From Amycolatopsis pittospori (lineage in GTDB: Bacteria > Actinomycetota > Actinomycetes > Mycobacteriales > Pseudonocardiaceae), in the NCBI RefSeq assembly GCF_013870525.1, contig NZ_JACBXD010000013.1, forward strand, positions 1 through 64,000: a stretch of 64,000 nt of DNA, read 5' to 3'. The translations under genes and the position numbers were made by a program. Positions 62,596 to 64,000 of the stretch are shown here, piece by piece; the stretch's first letter is position 1; each line of letters starts with the position of its first letter. The notes beneath the pieces are model-generated. The model was not told the origin of the DNA, did not search any database, and saw only the letters and a program-made list of their open reading frames with translations.

Positions 62596-62660
62596 TGCGT
62601 TTAGTCCTCTGGATGCGGTGGTTCGTGGTGCGTACTACCGCATTCAGAGGACTAAATGCA
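62596..62660. repeat. 24-bp inverted repeat (palindrome family B, copy 3)
   Basis: Left arm 62596-62619, right arm 62637-62660, with G.T pairs only as exceptions. It ends at the base just before the stop codon of the convergent sigma-like gene (62661). Together with copy 2, 62 bases away, it forms a matched pair between two convergent genes. Confidence 0.9.
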
Positions 62661-63101
62661 TCAAGCGGGGGTGGGGCGCAGGGTGGTGAGCGCCCGGTGC
62701 TGGCCCAGCCGGACGGCGTGCACCGTGCAGCCGAGCGCCAGCGCGGTGTCGTCGGCGGAAAGCCCGACGAGTGACCGCAGCACCATGATCTCGCGCTGCG
62801 TGCTCGGCAGTCCCGAAAGCGGGTTCGGGACTTCGGCGGCGGTCAGGTGGAAGAAGTCGACCCGGCCCCGCGTGACCTCGTACGCGAGCGCGAGAAGGGC
62901 GGGCGCCTCGGCGGCGCCGGCGAGGATCGCGAGACAACTGTCCCGCGCGACCGCGTCGGCGGCGTCGTAGGTACCCGAGCGCCGTCCGATCCGTGCCCGG
63001 CAGTAGCGCACGACCAGGACTCGAACGGCGTCGATGAGTTTCGCGGCTGGCTCCATCCGGCCGTCGGCCTCCTCCGACCGGTGCGAACTGTCTGCTTGCA
63101 T
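62661..63101 (-). CDS. Shortened sigma-factor-like protein
   Basis: 146 residues. The N-terminal part (LIDAVRVLVVRYCRARIGRRSGTYDAADAVARDSCLAIL) looks like region 2 of ShbA/SigD-type sigma factors, but the 2.3-2.4 stretch that melts and reads the -10 element is largely missing (LLALAYEVTRGRVDFFHL). A region-4-like HTH remains (GLPSTQREIMVLRSLVGLSADDTALALGCTVHAVRLGQHRALTTL). It may be a degenerate sigma, or have become an anti-sigma or regulator. Converges on the ECF42 gene. Confidence 0.65.
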   Translation of the reverse strand: MQADSSHRSEEADGRMEPAAKLIDAVRVLVVRYCRARIGRRSGTYDAADAVARDSCLAILAGAAEAPALLALAYEVTRGRVDFFHLTAAEVPNPLSGLPSTQREIMVLRSLVGLSADDTALALGCTVHAVRLGQHRALTTLRPTPA

Positions 63102-63178
63102 CGGCTCCCTCTCCCACCTTTCAGATGAGCACGTCGGAGGGGGGAGGAGGTACGGTCTTTTTCCCTACATCGATGGCG

Positions 63179-64000
63179 TCATGCCTCGATGAAGACGATC
63201 CGTTCGGGTTCGATCGTCAGGTTCACGGTCTGCCGCTTCACGCTCACCAGCGTCTCGAACTCCGTCGCGTGCCCGTCCGGGACGGTGAACAGCCGGTCGT
63301 TGCGGGAGTCGAGGAAGGCGGAGAACCCGGTCAGCGAGACTCCGCCGCTCTCGTCGAGCGCGAGATAGTCGACGAGCCTTCGGAACAGTTTCGGCAGGAT
63401 CACCAGTTCGTCGGCGAGTTGCCGCCGTGAGGAGAGCTTGAACCCGGAGTTCGTGACGTCCCGGGGCCACAGCCCGCGCCCGTCCTTGCGCGCCTTGCCC
63501 GCTGCCTCGGCCAAGGCGTCACGGAGATCGGGGAAAAGCAGTGAATAGAACGTCGGGTAGGCGAGCCCGTCCGCGACCTGCCGGTAGTTGGCCGAGTTCT
63601 TCAGCGTTTTGACGTCGAGATGGACCTGGGAAAGGTCCGCCGACCTTCCCGGTCGTTGTCCGGGAAAGGCGAACGCCACCGCCCGTCCGTATTTGTCCGC
63701 GAATCGCGTCAGTATGTGACCCGCTACCTTGATCGGGGTCGCGGAAGTGACCCTTCCCCGTTCGTCGCGTTCCACGGTTTTGAAGCCGAGGCCCTTCAGC
63801 AGGCCCGCTGCGGCGGCGTCCGCGAATTCCGCGGGTTGATGCCACATCCCGCCGGTTCCCCTGGCCTGGTAATGGGTTTCGAGTGCGTCGATCGCGTCGA
63901 GCCGCAACTGCATCCCACCCCGGGAATTGAGCCGGACCTTCAGCCCGGCCTTCTTCGTCGCCTCGGGGTCGTCGGGATAGAACCGCACCGAATCGCCGTC
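63179..64000 (-). CDS. Staphylococcal-nuclease-like protein, start beyond right edge
   Basis: The frame is open to the window end; the visible N-terminal part reads DGDSVRFYPDDPEATKKAG, like the DGDT-x-R start of the SNase OB fold, followed by MQLRLDAIDALETHY (compare VRLIGIDAPE) and later ALAEAAGKARKDGRGLWPRD, which matches the end of SNase domains. About 90 further residues form an additional C-terminal domain. Catalytic residues are not all clear. It may be a nuclease or a non-catalytic relative. Confidence 0.65.
   Translation of the reverse strand, partial: DGDSVRFYPDDPEATKKAGLKVRLNSRGGMQLRLDAIDALETHYQARGTGGMWHQPAEFADAAAAGLLKGLGFKTVERDERGRVTSATPIKVAGHILTRFADKYGRAVAFAFPGQRPGRSADLSQVHLDVKTLKNSANYRQVADGLAYPTFYSLLFPDLRDALAEAAGKARKDGRGLWPRDVTNSGFKLSSRRQLADELVILPKLFRRLVDYLALDESGGVSLTGFSAFLDSRNDRLFTVPDGHATEFETLVSVKRQTVNLTIEPERIVFIEA

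Overview
The window is high-GC, densely coded actinobacterial chromosome. GTG and TTG starts are common, and the gene content (geosmin synthase, CarD, an LpqE-like lipoprotein, F420-type PPOX proteins, several ECF sigma factors, a secreted GH6 and a secreted GH64) suggests a soil filamentous member of the Pseudonocardiales, most likely Amycolatopsis or a close relative. The genus is an inference from content and sequence style; no search was run.

Layout. 1-9 kb: the end of an MFS transporter, a Tat-exported PGRP/amidase, mutY, a beta-carbonic anhydrase, a LacI regulator, a zinc/manganese ABC importer (lipoprotein, ATPase, permease) with a candidate Zur box, and an AlgX/DltD-like SGNH membrane protein. 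8.8-12.6 kb: three tandem DUF445 membrane proteins. 12.7-19 kb: a DivIVA-like coiled-coil protein, a class II aldolase, an HD hydrolase, two unrecognised proteins, a transglutaminase-like protein and a TetR/hydrolase pair with matching operators. 19.1-22.3 kb: a clearly AT-richer insert with two overlapping genes, a DUF262 protein and a HipA kinase without HipB. 22.4-24.2 kb: an MBOAT acyltransferase and a small partner.

24.3-32.5 kb is a conserved actinobacterial block: rlmB, cysS, a HAD hydrolase, two PPOX proteins, ispF, a degenerate ispD, carD, an lpqE-like gene and radA. It matches the order around Rv3579c-Rv3585 of M. tuberculosis, but disA does not follow radA. 32.5-45.3 kb: an ECF sigma with a CU044_5270-type partner, a secreted C39-like protease, a GH6 cellulase, a BNR-repeat protein with a MoaD/ThiS partner, a trehalose operon (otsA plus an OtsB-GH15 fusion), a ThrE-type exporter and a PhoD phosphatase. 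45.3-48.4 kb: tRNA-Thr(UGU), a MerR-type regulator with a long, hairpin-rich, apparently non-coding region upstream, and several small proteins (DUF6131-like, ANTAR, membrane). 48.5-64 kb: an enoyl-CoA hydratase, a DMT-type membrane protein, an erythromycin-esterase-like enzyme with a divergent regulator, an ArsR-AHSA1 fusion, a DUF3800-like protein, geosmin synthase, a GH64 glucanase, an ECF sigma, a LysR, an Rsm22-like methyltransferase, a DGPF/ECF42 pair, a shortened sigma-like protein and an edge-truncated nuclease-like protein.

The most unusual non-coding feature is a set of long, near-perfect intergenic palindromes. Most lie a few to about 60 bases after a stop codon. They form at least two sequence families, one showing a compensatory base change. 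With the HipA-DUF262 island and the degenerate IspD, these are the observations most worth follow-up.
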